From: Streptacidiphilus sp041262525
GTDB lineage: Bacteria > Actinomycetota > Actinomycetes > Streptomycetales > Streptomycetaceae
NCBI RefSeq assembly: GCF_041262525.1
Contig: NZ_JBGCCK010000014.1
Span: 124,001 to 188,000, forward strand
Length of the DNA: 64,000 nt
Direction of reading: 5' to 3'
Positions 35,889 to 44,152 of the stretch are shown piece after piece. The translations under genes were made by a program, and so were the position numbers. Position 1 is the stretch's first letter, and each line of letters starts with the position of its first letter. The notes beneath the pieces were generated by a model, which was given only the letters and a program-made list of their open reading frames with translations, ran no database searches and was not told the origin of the DNA.

Positions 35889-36914
35889 ATGACGGCGGAG
35901 ACGACCACACCGGGCCGCAAGCCGGTGATGGCCGATGTCGCTCGGCTCGCCGGGGTGTCCCACCAGACGGTGTCCCGGGTCCTCAACGACAGCCCGCACG
36001 TCAAGGAGGAGACCAGGGAACGGGTGCTCCAGGCGATCAGGGAGCTGGACTACCGGCCCAACTCCGCCGCCCGGACCCTGGTCACCAAGCGCTCGCAGAC
36101 CCTCGGCGTCGTCAGCTTCGACACCACGCTCTACGGTCCGGCCTCGATGCTCTACGGGATCGAGCAGGCGGCACGCAGCGCGGGCTACTTCGTCAGCATC
36201 GCGAGCGTGCGCACGCTCGACAGCCGGTCGGTGCAGGAGGCGGTGGAGCGGCTGCGTGGCCAGGCGGTCGAGGGCGTGCTGGTGATCGCGCCGCAGACCT
36301 CCGCCGTCGGCGCGCTGGCACAGGTGAGCAGCCAGGTGCCGGTGGTGGCCGTCGGGACCGGGCCGCAGACGCGGGTGCCGGCCGTCGCGGTCGACAACGA
36401 GGCCGGGGCGCGCGCCGCGACGCGCTACCTCCTCGACCTGGGCCACCGCACCGTGCACCACGTGGCCGGACCGTCGAGCTGGCTCGACGCCCAGGCTCGT
36501 GTCGCGGGCTGGCGGTCGACACTGGCGGAGGCCGGCGCACCGGAGCCGCCGGTCCTGGCCGGGGACTGGAGCGCCCGGTCCGGCTACGAGGCCGGGCTGC
36601 AACTGGCGACGGATCCCGAGGTCACGGCGGTGTTCTGCGCCAACGACCACATGGCGCTCGGGCTGCTCAGGGCGCTGCACGAGGCCGGTCGCGACATCCC
36701 GGGCGACATCAGCGTTGCGGGGTTCGACGACATCCCCGAGGCCTCGTACTTCACTCCCCCGCTCACGACCGTCCGTCAGAACTTCGGCGAACTGGGCCGA
36801 CGCGGCCTGGAACTTCTGGTCGAACAGATCGAGGACGGCGTCCGGACCCGGCCCCGCGTGCTGGTCGCGCCGGAGCTGGTCCTGCGCCGCAGTACCACCG
36901 CGCCGCGCGGCTGA
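35889..36914 (+). CDS. LacI-family regulator
   Basis: The product has 341 residues with the LacI helix-turn-helix (VMADVARLAGVSHQTVSRVLNDSPHVKEETRERVLQAI) and a periplasmic-binding-protein-like sugar-sensing domain. It likely controls the alditol oxidase gene 110 bp downstream, where a perfect LacI-type operator lies, and perhaps itself through a GTAACGTTCA core at 35837-35846. GGAGGAG precedes the ATG at 35889. It may also control xylB, which is upstream. Confidence 0.92.
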   Translation: MTAETTTPGRKPVMADVARLAGVSHQTVSRVLNDSPHVKEETRERVLQAIRELDYRPNSAARTLVTKRSQTLGVVSFDTTLYGPASMLYGIEQAARSAGYFVSIASVRTLDSRSVQEAVERLRGQAVEGVLVIAPQTSAVGALAQVSSQVPVVAVGTGPQTRVPAVAVDNEAGARAATRYLLDLGHRTVHHVAGPSSWLDAQARVAGWRSTLAEAGAPEPPVLAGDWSARSGYEAGLQLATDPEVTAVFCANDHMALGLLRALHEAGRDIPGDISVAGFDDIPEASYFTPPLTTVRQNFGELGRRGLELLVEQIEDGVRTRPRVLVAPELVLRRSTTAPRG

Positions 36915-36996
36915 ACCGCACCCGTCTCGCATCCGTCCCTCGCATCCGTCCCTCGCCCACGTCCCACCACCTCCGCATGCGCCACGCTCGGCGCAT

Positions 36997-37010
36997 TGTG
37001 AACGATCACA
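36997..37010. promoter_or_regulatory. LacI-type operator before alditol oxidase
   Basis: TGTGAACGATCACA is a dyad (TGTGAnCGnTCACA) with the central CG and flanks of the LacI-family consensus TGnnAnCGnTnnCA. It ends 14 bp before the ATG of the oxidase, so a bound repressor would block initiation. The neighbouring LacI gene (35889) is the obvious candidate. Confidence 0.75.
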
Positions 37011-37024
37011 CCATCGGAGCCACC

Positions 37025-38332
37025 ATGTCGCCGCATCCGCAGTGGACCAATTGGGCGGGCAACGTCGTGTACAACGCCGCGCGCCGCCACGAGCCGACCA
37101 CCGTCGCCGAGTTGCAGAACATCGTGCGCGCGGGCACGCGGGTGCGCGCGCTCGGGAGTCGCCACTCGTTCAACGGGATCGCGGACACCGACGGCGATCT
37201 GGTCTCCACGGCGGCACTGCCGCCGGTCCTGCGCGTGGCGGCGGACCGGCGGTCGGTGCGGGTGGGCGGCGGGCTGCGTTACGCCGCCGTGGCGGAGCAT
37301 CTGTGGCGGAACGGGCTGGCGCTGGCCAATCTGGCGTCGCTGCCGCACATCTCCGTCGCCGGCGCCGTCGCGACCGGGACCCACGGCTCGGGGAACGGGA
37401 ACCAGGGCCTCGGCTCGGCCGTCCACGCACTGCAACTGGTCGGCGCGGACGGGGAGCTGAGGGAGCTGAGCCGGGAAGCCGATCCGGAGGACTTCCCCGG
37501 CGCTGTGGTCGCCCTCGGCGCGCTGGGCGTCGTCACCGAGCTCACGCTCGCCGTCGAGCCCGCGTTCGAGGTGGCGCAGGGGGTCCGGCTCGGGCTGCCG
37601 CTGCGGCGGCTCGCGGAACAGGCGGAGTTCGAGCAGGTCTTCGGCTCCGCCTACAGTGTCAGCGCCTTCACCACCTGGGGCTCGGACGAGGCCGCGGTCT
37701 GGTTGAAGCAACGGACGGACCGACCCGCGCCGCCGGAGATCCCGGGCACCGTCCCCGCGACCACCGGACAGCACCCCCTCCCGGGTCTCCCCGCCGATCC
37801 CTGCACCGAGCAACTGGGCGTGCCGGGCCCCTGGCACGAGCGCCTACCGCATTTCCGGCCGGAGTTCACGCCGAGCCGCGGGGACGAGCTCCAGTCCGAG
37901 TACCTGCTGCCGCGCGGACGCGCTGCCGAGGCGATCGCGCGCCTGCGCGAGCTGGGCGGCCGACTGGCATCGGTGCTGCACGTGGGTGAGATCCGCACAG
38001 TCGCCGCCGACGACCTGTGGCTGAGCCCTGCCTACGGGCGCGACAGCGTCGCCTTCCACTTCACCTGGATCGCGGATCTCCCGGCCGTCGAGCCGGTGCT
38101 GGCGCAGGTCGAAGCGGCGCTGCTGCCGTTGGACGCGCGCCCGCACTGGGGCAAGCTCTCCGCCTGCCCGGCCGAGGAGCTGACGACCGCGTTCCCCCGC
38201 CTCGGCGACTTCGTCCGCCTCGCGCGCCGCCACGACCCGGAAGGCCGCTTCCGCAACCGCTTCCTCGACTCCTGCCTCAACGACTGTCCGGAGGGCCGCC
38301 TCGCGGGCGCCGACGCCGCCGTCGAAGGGTGA
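37025..38332 (+). CDS. Alditol (xylitol) oxidase
   Basis: The product has 435 residues and closely resembles AldO-type alditol oxidases from streptomycetes. It has a VAO-type FAD-binding domain with the covalent-FAD His47 in LGSRHSFNGIAD, and ANLASLPHISVAGAVATGTHGSG, then CTEQLGVPGPWHERLPHFRPEFTPS and a C-terminal HWGKLSACPAEEL. It oxidises xylitol, sorbitol or other polyols with O2, releasing H2O2 and the aldose. Xylitol would give xylose, the substrate of xylA. GGAG before the ATG sets the start. A LacI operator lies in its leader. Confidence 0.92.
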   Translation: MSPHPQWTNWAGNVVYNAARRHEPTTVAELQNIVRAGTRVRALGSRHSFNGIADTDGDLVSTAALPPVLRVAADRRSVRVGGGLRYAAVAEHLWRNGLALANLASLPHISVAGAVATGTHGSGNGNQGLGSAVHALQLVGADGELRELSREADPEDFPGAVVALGALGVVTELTLAVEPAFEVAQGVRLGLPLRRLAEQAEFEQVFGSAYSVSAFTTWGSDEAAVWLKQRTDRPAPPEIPGTVPATTGQHPLPGLPADPCTEQLGVPGPWHERLPHFRPEFTPSRGDELQSEYLLPRGRAAEAIARLRELGGRLASVLHVGEIRTVAADDLWLSPAYGRDSVAFHFTWIADLPAVEPVLAQVEAALLPLDARPHWGKLSACPAEELTTAFPRLGDFVRLARRHDPEGRFRNRFLDSCLNDCPEGRLAGADAAVEG

Positions 38333-38423
38333 ACCCGGGCGTGTCCGAAGGCCCGAGTGGGCGTCGATGCGGAAGGCTGGCTGTCCTGGTCCCGCTGCCG
38401 CCTCACACTTTACGGAGCCCGCT

Positions 38424-38879
38424 GTGGCCGTCGACGTCGTCACCGAGACCGTGATCGCCCGTCCCTGCGCCGAGGTCGCCGCCTACGCCGGAGACCCGTC
38501 GAACGCACCGACGTGGTACGCGAACATCGACTCCGTCCGCTGGCGGACGGAGCCCCCGCTGGCCGTCGGCTCGAAGCTCGACTTCGTCGCGCGCTTCCTG
38601 GGCCGGACCCTCAGCTACACCTACGAGGTCGTCGAGCTCTCCGCCGAACGACTGGTCATGCGGACGGCCCAGGGCCCGTTCCCGATGGAGACGAGCTACA
38701 CCTGGCAGGCCGTCGACGCCGACCACACCCTGATGACGCTGCGCAATCGCGGTGAACCGGCCGGCTTCGCCCGGCTCAGCGCCGGGATGATGTCGACCGC
38801 GATGCGCCGCGCGAACGTCAAGGACCTGGCCGCCCTGAAGCAGCTCCTGGAGTCGGCAACGACAGCGCCCCCGGCCTGA
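38424..38879 (+). CDS. SRPBCC family protein
   Basis: The product has 151 residues and matches the START/SRPBCC (polyketide cyclase/dehydrase) fold: ETVIARPCAEVAAYAGDPSNAPTWYANIDSV, then WRTEPPLAVGSKLDFVARFLGR, and GPFPMETSYTWQAVD. The family binds hydrophobic ligands; many members in actinomycetes have unknown roles. GGAG six bases before the GTG at 38424 sets the start. It follows the alditol oxidase by 92 bp, so read-through is possible, but there is no functional link I can name. Confidence 0.82.
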   Translation: MAVDVVTETVIARPCAEVAAYAGDPSNAPTWYANIDSVRWRTEPPLAVGSKLDFVARFLGRTLSYTYEVVELSAERLVMRTAQGPFPMETSYTWQAVDADHTLMTLRNRGEPAGFARLSAGMMSTAMRRANVKDLAALKQLLESATTAPPA

Positions 38880-39100
38880 CGACGTCGGACCGGTGGGCGG
38901 GTCGGCCCCGAGGTCAGCTCCGAGGCCCTCGCCGGAGCGGTGATCGCGGGCACGTGACGAACGCATCGACGACCTGGCCCGCATCGGCGTCCGGCTCGCG
39001 ACGACCGTCGAGGTGCGGGGCGCGCTGCGCAGCCGCCGGACAGCCGTCCGGCCCGGCCGCGGGGGACGCGGTCGGGCCGGCAGGCAGGTAGCGCGGCGGC

Positions 39101-39301
39101 TCAGTTGTGACCGAAGCGCTTCTCCTTCTTGTGCGCCGGCTTCATCGGCGCGTCAGGCATGCCCATCGTCTGCATGCTCTGGCCGCCGGACGGCATGGAC
39201 GCCTTCGCGTCCGCCATCGCGGCCTTGTCGTGCTGCTGTTCCGTCCGGCCCGCCGCGTGCGACGTCTTCTGCTTGCGCGGCTGGTTCTTGACCTTCGACA
39301 T
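39101..39301 (-). CDS. Small basic hydrophilic protein
   Basis: The product has 66 residues, highly charged and hydrophilic, with a Lys/Gln-rich start (MSKVKNQPRKQKTSHAAGR), a Met/Ser/Gly middle and a basic C terminus (HKKEKRFGHN). It is probably disordered. I recognise no family with confidence. GGGAGAG about eight bases before the ATG supports it as a real gene. It is followed on the same strand by nothing obvious, and it lies downstream of a second short gene (39435) with the same type of ribosome-binding site. Confidence 0.65.
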   Translation of the reverse strand: MSKVKNQPRKQKTSHAAGRTEQQHDKAAMADAKASMPSGGQSMQTMGMPDAPMKPAHKKEKRFGHN

Positions 39302-39434
39302 GATGTTCTCTCCCAAATGGGGTGCGGCGCCGTGCTCGTGGACTGAACTGCCACAAGACCGAGCAAAAGTGTCGGCGCACCACCTCACAGTCGCAGCCGC
39401 CGGACACACTCGCATCTCGAACGGCTACGGAACG

Positions 39435-39716
39435 TCACCGCCCGCCGCTGAGCGCCGAGTGCTGCTCGGCGCCACGGTGCCGGTGTCCGGGCAGCAGGTC
39501 GTGCGCGGCGGCCAGCGCCGACCCGGCGCGCCCGCGCTTCTCGCCCGACGCGTGGTGCGCGAACGCCGTGGTCATGGGCCCGTTGCCAATCGGGGCAGCC
39601 GACCCGGCGCCGGGCATCGGCGTCCACTCGGCGCCGGCCGGCATGCTGGCCATCCCCGTGCGGCGCAGCAGATCCTCGGCGCCCCGGCGCAACTTCTTGG
39701 ACTGGTGAGCGGCCAT
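39435..39716 (-). CDS. Small hypothetical protein
   Basis: The product has 93 residues, starting MAAHQSKKLRRGAEDLLRRTGMASMPAGA, with a basic helical N terminus and a low-complexity Gly/Ala/Met/Thr-rich middle, ending AAAHDLLPGHRHRGAEQHSALSGGR. No family is recognised. GGGAGAG precedes the ATG at 39716, the same ribosome-binding sequence as the small gene at 39101. The two may be a small co-regulated pair. Confidence 0.6.
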   Translation of the reverse strand: MAAHQSKKLRRGAEDLLRRTGMASMPAGAEWTPMPGAGSAAPIGNGPMTTAFAHHASGEKRGRAGSALAAAHDLLPGHRHRGAEQHSALSGGR

Positions 39717-39844
39717 CGCGGCTCTCCCTTCCGCGCGCGCTTCCCACGCGCTTGCGACCGCCCTGGTCAGCCAGAGCGGGTTGTCGCACCAGTCTAGTGA
39801 GCAGTGTCTGTTTCGTCCCCTAGTCACCCTTTTTGCCCTGCTTT

Positions 39845-39862
39845 TATTTTACTGGTGAAATA
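39845..39862. promoter_or_regulatory. MarR-type dyad before FUSC gene
   Basis: TATTTTACTGGTGAAATA is a dyad (TATTTnACnnGTnAAATA; 14 of 18 symmetric positions) in a locally AT-rich promoter, upstream of a -10-like TAAGGT (39868-39873). It is the size expected for a MarR dimer, and a marR gene is the last gene of this operon. Confidence 0.65.
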
Positions 39863-39879
39863 CCTGCTAAGGTTTTCCC

Positions 39880-41181
39880 ATGGGCGCCTCCTCCCTCCCT
39901 CACCCCCGGATCCACCCGCTGCCACTGCGCGGAACACTGCGACTGCGGCCCGCCGTCGGGCCCTGGCACCGGCCGGCGCTGAGTGTCGCGGTCGCGACGC
40001 TGGCGCCGAACGTGCTGCTGCTCGCGCTCGGGCGGCTCGACCTCGTGCTCTACACCTCCGCAGGGACGATGTGCGCGCTGTTCGCGCATGCGCTGCCCTA
40101 CCGGGAGCGGGCGCGGACGCTGGTCTGGGTGGTGCTCGGGATGACGGCGAGCGTGGCCGTCGCACTGGGCGCGGCGTCGCAGGTGCGCTCCACGGCGGTG
40201 CTGGTGCTGCTCGCCGCACTGGTCGCAGCCGCGCAGAAGCTGATTTGCGACGCCACCCGCCTCGGGCCGCCCGGCAACGTCATCTTCACCTTCGTCAGCG
40301 CCTCCGCCTTCTTCGTCCCGCAGCGGCTCGGCGAGGTCCCCGCGCATGTCGCGCTGACGCTCGCGGGCGGGGCCGTGGCCTGGCTGGTCTGCCTCGCGCC
40401 CGCGCTGGTGAAGGCGCACGGACCGGCGCTCGCGCTGGCGGTCCCGCGCGCGCCGCGCGGCACGCGGGCGCTGCTGCCGCTGGCGACGCGGGTCGGTCTC
40501 GGCTGCGCGCTCGCGGGCCTGGCGTCCCTGGCCGCGGGCGTGGGCCATCCGTACTGGGCGGTGGTCACGGCGGCGGCCGTGCACCGCAGCAACACCAGCG
40601 TCTCCTGGCAGCGCGCGCTCCAGCGGACCGTCGGCAGCCTGCTCGGCCTCGCGCTGTTCACGGCGACCGTGCCGTTGACCCGGTCCGCCGAGCTCGCCGC
40701 GCTGCTGGTGATCGCCGCCTGCCAGGTCGGCGCGGAGGCGACGATCACCCGCAACTACTGGGCGGCTCAGGTGTTCGTCACACCGATGGCGCTGCTGCTG
40801 GTCTCGCTCGGCGCCCGTGGGCCGGTCGGGACGCTGGTCGCCGACCGCTGGCTGGACACGTTGCTGGGCGCTGGACTCGGCGTGCTGAGCGCGCTGCTGG
40901 TGACCAACCGCCGCGCCGGCGACCGCCTCGCGCAGGCGCTGTGCCGCGCCGAGACCGCCCAGGCGCTGGCCCGCGCCCACCTCGCCGCGGGCGCGGGCAC
41001 GGGCGTCGATCAGCCGGTGCGCGGGCAAGTCGCCGAGACGCTGCACGAGTTGCGAGAATCGGCCGAAGGACATGCCGGGGAGTGGTGGCAGCGCCCGGCC
41101 CCTGCCGAGCGGGTCAGGAGCGCGGAACGCGAGGGCATCCGCGTACTCGAACAGCTGAACAGTGGGGAGTACAGCAGATGA
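39880..41181 (+). CDS. FUSC-family membrane exporter
   Basis: The product has 433 residues. It has two blocks of five or six membrane helices, each with the FUSC pattern (second block GVGHPYWAVVTAAAVHRSNTSVSWQRALQRTVGSLLGLAL), and a soluble helical C terminus. Relatives export aromatic acids or related organic anions (AaeB-like). The gene overlaps the next (marR) by four bases as ATGA, so the two are co-translated. The AT-rich promoter with a MarR-type dyad suggests ligand-induced expression. Confidence 0.85.
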   Translation: MGASSLPHPRIHPLPLRGTLRLRPAVGPWHRPALSVAVATLAPNVLLLALGRLDLVLYTSAGTMCALFAHALPYRERARTLVWVVLGMTASVAVALGAASQVRSTAVLVLLAALVAAAQKLICDATRLGPPGNVIFTFVSASAFFVPQRLGEVPAHVALTLAGGAVAWLVCLAPALVKAHGPALALAVPRAPRGTRALLPLATRVGLGCALAGLASLAAGVGHPYWAVVTAAAVHRSNTSVSWQRALQRTVGSLLGLALFTATVPLTRSAELAALLVIAACQVGAEATITRNYWAAQVFVTPMALLLVSLGARGPVGTLVADRWLDTLLGAGLGVLSALLVTNRRAGDRLAQALCRAETAQALARAHLAAGAGTGVDQPVRGQVAETLHELRESAEGHAGEWWQRPAPAERVRSAEREGIRVLEQLNSGEYSR

Positions 41182-41723
41182 GCACGTCGGCACAGCCGGT
41201 CGCTGAGGGCGGGCAGCCGGCCGAGGACATCGTCGCGGGCATCATGCGGCAGTGGCAGGCGGTCCACCCCGGCCTCGACATCGAGCCCATCGCGCTCATC
41301 GGCCGGATCAACCGATGCGCCGCACTGCTTCAGCAGGCCGCCGATGCGCAGTTGCGCCACGAGGGCCTGAGCCGCGCCGAATTCGACCTGCTCGGGACGC
41401 TGCGCAGGTCCGGCCGTTCACTCACGCCGGGCGAGCTCGTGCGCGAGACCTTCGCCTCGGGCGCGGCCGTCACCAAGCGCCTGCGCGGGCTCGAGGAACG
41501 GGGCCTGGTCGAGCGGCAGACCGACAGTCGCGACCGGCGGGTCGCCCGCCTCTCCCTCACCGACGCCGGACGGGAGCTGGCCGACCGGGCCCTGCCCGCC
41601 CAACTCGAGCTCGAACGCTCGCTGTTGGCGGGCATCGCACCCGATGCGCGGGCCGAACTCGCCGACGGACTCGGTGCCCTACTGCTCCTTCTGGAAGGGC
41701 GTCTCGCCCGCACTCTCGGCTGA
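41178..41723 (+). CDS. MarR-family regulator
   Basis: The product has 181 residues with a MarR winged helix-turn-helix (FDLLGTLRRSGRSLTPGELVRETFASGAAVTKRLRGLEERGLVERQTDSRDRRVARLSLTDAGRELADR). It probably represses its own operon with the FUSC exporter from the dyad at 39845-39862 until a phenolic or other ligand binds. The ATG overlaps the FUSC stop codon. The following FAD-monooxygenase gene is 61 bp away and could be part of the same regulated unit. Confidence 0.9.
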   Translation: MSTSAQPVAEGGQPAEDIVAGIMRQWQAVHPGLDIEPIALIGRINRCAALLQQAADAQLRHEGLSRAEFDLLGTLRRSGRSLTPGELVRETFASGAAVTKRLRGLEERGLVERQTDSRDRRVARLSLTDAGRELADRALPAQLELERSLLAGIAPDARAELADGLGALLLLLEGRLARTLG

Positions 41724-41784
41724 CCCAGCTGAGATACTCGTCCGGCAAGGGGCGGGCTGCACACAGCGGGATCGAGGGGGACGC

Positions 41785-43059
41785 GTGCAGGGGCAAAGGG
41801 TGGCCGTCGTCGGCGGCAGCATCGCGGGCTGCGCCGCGGCGCGGGCGCTGGTGCGGGCCGGCGCGGGTGAAGTCGTGGTCTTCGAGCGGGCGCGCGGACG
41901 GCTCCAGGACCGGGGCGTGGGCCTGGCGATCCAGAACGAGCGCTACGCCGAACTGGAGGCCGCCGGGTACCTCGACGCCGCGATGCCCTGGGTGCAACTG
42001 ACCCGAAGGCCCTGGGTGGTGCGTTCCGGCGACGCCCGCGCCGGGCGCGGGATCGCCGCGCTGCCGTTCCCCTACCGCTCCTACAACTGGGGTTCGCTCT
42101 GGCAGGAGCTGCACCGCCGCCTGCCGGACGCCGTGGACTACCGCTCCGGCGCGGCGGTCACCCAGGTCCTGCCGGAACCCGACGGTGCGCGGATCATCCT
42201 GCCGGACGGCCGGGAGGAGCGCTTCGACCTGGTCGTCGGTGCCGACGGCTACCGCTCGGTGGTGCGCGCCGCGATGCTGCCGGCCGCTGCGTCCGCCGCC
42301 CGCTACGGCGGCTACGTGGCCTGGCGCGGCACGCTGTCCGCCCGGCAACTGCCCGAGCCCGGCTCCGCCTTCGCCGCGCCGGACGCGACCACGGTCGTCT
42401 TCCCCGGCGGCCACATGATCGCCTACCGGATTCCGGGATCCATCGGAGAACCGCAGGTCAACTGGGTCTTCTACGCCACTCCGCCCGCCGAGGCGACGAG
42501 CGCACTGGCGGACCCCGTCATCCCGCCCTCGCGGGCGCTCACCGAGGCGATGACGGGCTACCAGCACGAACTGGTCGAGCGCCACTTCCCCGGCTACTGG
42601 CGCGACCTCGTCCTCGGCACGCCCAAGGACGCCACGCTGCTGCAGCCCATCTACGACATGGCCGCACCGCACTACGCCCGCGGCCGCCTCGTCCTGCTCG
42701 GCGACGCGGCGGCGATCGCCCGCCCCCACACGGGGAGCGGCGCGCTCAAGGCGCTGCAGGACGCGACCGTGCTGGGGCGGGCGCTGGGCGCGGCCGGCAG
42801 CCTGGCCGAGGGGCTGGCCGCCTACGACGCGGAACGGGCCCCGGTCGGCCGAGCGATCCTCGAGCTTGGCCGCAGCCTCGGGCGGGCCCATGTGCAGCAG
42901 ACCCCGGACTGGGCCGCCATGGACCAGCGCGCTTTCGACGGCTGGTGGCACGCGAACGGCGGCAGCGGCGTCGGCGGCCGCCCGCTCGGGCCGTCCGACG
43001 CGGCGGCGCCTGCGGGAACTCGCCGCCCGGCGGCTCTGGACGCGACCGAGCAGGCGTGA
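41785..43059 (+). CDS. FAD-dependent monooxygenase
   Basis: The product has 424 residues. It is a group A aromatic-hydroxylase-type flavoprotein: the N-terminal GxGxxG-like motif is VAVVGGSIAGCAAARALVRAG, the DG motif is VVGADGYRSVVRAAM, and the GD motif is LVLLGDAAAIARPHTGSGALKALQDA. It would use NAD(P)H and O2 to hydroxylate an aromatic or related compound. A GAGGGGG before the GTG at 41785 sets the start. Together with the upstream MarR-FUSC pair it may handle an aromatic acid. Confidence 0.88.
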   Translation: MQGQRVAVVGGSIAGCAAARALVRAGAGEVVVFERARGRLQDRGVGLAIQNERYAELEAAGYLDAAMPWVQLTRRPWVVRSGDARAGRGIAALPFPYRSYNWGSLWQELHRRLPDAVDYRSGAAVTQVLPEPDGARIILPDGREERFDLVVGADGYRSVVRAAMLPAAASAARYGGYVAWRGTLSARQLPEPGSAFAAPDATTVVFPGGHMIAYRIPGSIGEPQVNWVFYATPPAEATSALADPVIPPSRALTEAMTGYQHELVERHFPGYWRDLVLGTPKDATLLQPIYDMAAPHYARGRLVLLGDAAAIARPHTGSGALKALQDATVLGRALGAAGSLAEGLAAYDAERAPVGRAILELGRSLGRAHVQQTPDWAAMDQRAFDGWWHANGGSGVGGRPLGPSDAAAPAGTRRPAALDATEQA

Positions 43060-43110
43060 TCCCCTGAGAGGAGAGGCATCGCATCCCACGACAGCGTAGA
43101 GGAGGCGGCC

Positions 43111-43323
43111 ATGCAGGCGGTCATCGGAGACCTGGTCGTCGTTGAGGGCACCAAGGAAGGCACGCCCCGGCGGGACGGCGAGATCGTCGCGCTGCACCAC
43201 CCGGACGGCACTCCGCCGTACGACGTGCGCTGGGCGCACACGGGCAAGGTCAGCATCTTCTTTCCCGGCCCGGACTCGCACATCAAGCACCGCGAGCAGC
43301 AGACGCAGGCCGGCGCGGTCTGA
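43111..43323 (+). CDS. DUF1918 small protein
   Basis: The product has 70 residues and matches the DUF1918 family of small beta-rich actinobacterial proteins (VIGDLVVVEGTKEGTPRRDGEIVALHHPDGTPPYDVRW). Its function is unknown; an SH3-like barrel is likely. GAGGAGG precedes the ATG. Confidence 0.85.
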   Translation: MQAVIGDLVVVEGTKEGTPRRDGEIVALHHPDGTPPYDVRWAHTGKVSIFFPGPDSHIKHREQQTQAGAV

Positions 43324-43340
43324 GCCGCACGGCGGAGCGG

Positions 43341-43365
43341 GGCTCCGGAGCGTCAGGCCGGAGCC
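43341..43365. terminator. Bidirectional hairpin terminator
   Basis: GGCTCCGG and CCGGAGCC form a perfect 8-bp stem around a 9-base loop. It is located between the convergent DUF1918 and DUF2277 genes, and the DUF2277 stop codon lies in the loop. Confidence 0.6.
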
Positions 43366-43625
43366 TCTGCGGCATGCACGTGCTCGTGCTCGTGCGGATG
43401 CTCATGAGAGTGTGCGTGCGCGCCACGGACCACGAGGGTGTCGAGCAGTTCCCGGGTCGCCGCGGCCACGGCCTCGACCGCCTCGTCGAAGGCCTCCCGG
43501 TTGTGCGCCGCCGGGGCGCGGAAGCCGGAGATCTTGCGCACGTACTGCAGCGCGGCCGCGTGGATGTCGGCCTCCTGCGGGTCGGGCGTGACCGGGGCAC
43601 GGAGGGTCTTGATGGATCGGCACAT
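43353..43625 (-). CDS. DUF2277 small protein
   Basis: The product has 90 residues and starts MCRSIKTLR, the signature of DUF2277, followed by QYVRKISGFRAPAAHNREAFDEAVEAV. The C-terminal 20 residues are rich in His and Glu (HAHSHEHPHEHEHVHAAE), which could bind metal and are a variable addition to the family domain. The function is unknown. It is convergent with DUF1918. Confidence 0.85.
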   Translation of the reverse strand: MCRSIKTLRAPVTPDPQEADIHAAALQYVRKISGFRAPAAHNREAFDEAVEAVAAATRELLDTLVVRGAHAHSHEHPHEHEHVHAAEAPA

Positions 43626-43747
43626 GCACCCAGCGTAGGCCCGAAGGGTGACTAGAACCGGGCAGAGCGGCGGCGTGCAGGCGGGGCGGCATCGGCCTAC
43701 AGTGCAGGGAGTAGGACGACGCGCACGCACCGGCCAGGAGGTACCAG

Positions 43748-43936
43748 ATGTCCCAGCCCGAGGACGAGTCACGACCCACTCCGGACCGACTGCTCCACAC
43801 CGGGTCCGAGCACCCGATCGACCCGGAGGACCTGGTCCGCGCGAGCGGCCGGGAGCCCACACCGGAGCTGATCGAGAAGGCACGCAAGGACATCGCGAAG
43901 TACGGCGCGGCGGCGGTCGAACGCGTGCTGCCCTGA
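43748..43936 (+). CDS. Small acidic hypothetical protein
   Basis: The product has 62 residues (MSQPEDESRPTPDRLLHTG, then HPIDPEDLVRASGREPTPELIEKARKDIAKYGAAAVERVLP). A C-terminal helix of about 30 residues is predicted. I recognise it only as a type of small protein that recurs in streptomycete genomes. AGGAGG eight bases before the ATG makes translation likely. A strong terminator follows. Confidence 0.7.
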   Translation: MSQPEDESRPTPDRLLHTGSEHPIDPEDLVRASGREPTPELIEKARKDIAKYGAAAVERVLP

Positions 43937-43981
43937 TCCTCTCCGCTCCGCCTCCCCCCAGCGCACCCCCCGCCGTGACTC

Positions 43982-44018
43982 CGCATGGCGGCCACTCTCG
44001 ACGGGTGGCCGCCATGCG
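43982..44018. terminator. 14-bp stem terminator
   Basis: A perfect 14-bp stem (CGCATGGCGGCCAC with GTGGCCGCCATGCG) with a 9-base loop lies 45 bp after the small acidic gene. It isolates that gene from the deiminase 1 promoter. Confidence 0.8.
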
Positions 44019-44116
44019 CGCGGCCCGGAGCGCCTGATCGCCCATCCCGAGCAGCCCCCTGTGGCGGCAGCAGGCCAACCACCGCCCGCCGGCAGCGGCC
44101 ATTCAGCTCTACCGAC

Positions 44117-44145
44117 TTGACTGAATTTTTAGTCAAAGTTACAGT
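44117..44145 (+). promoter_or_regulatory. TetR-type operator/promoter of deiminase 1
   Basis: TTGACTGAATTTTTAGTCAA (44117-44136) is a near-perfect dyad (TTGACTnAAnnTTnAGTCAA). Its first six bases are the -35, followed by a 17-bp spacer and a -10 TACAGT (44140-44145). The transcript start at about 44152 falls on the GTG of the gene, so the message is probably leaderless. The same operator design recurs at 54176 and 54954. Confidence 0.8.
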
Positions 44146-44152
44146 GTCCCAT

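Noticed and set aside
38880..39100. Possible remnant gene after the SRPBCC gene
   Set aside because: Fragments such as RIDDLARIGVRLATTVEVRG look protein-like, but there is no start signal or complete domain; I see only decayed or intergenic sequence.
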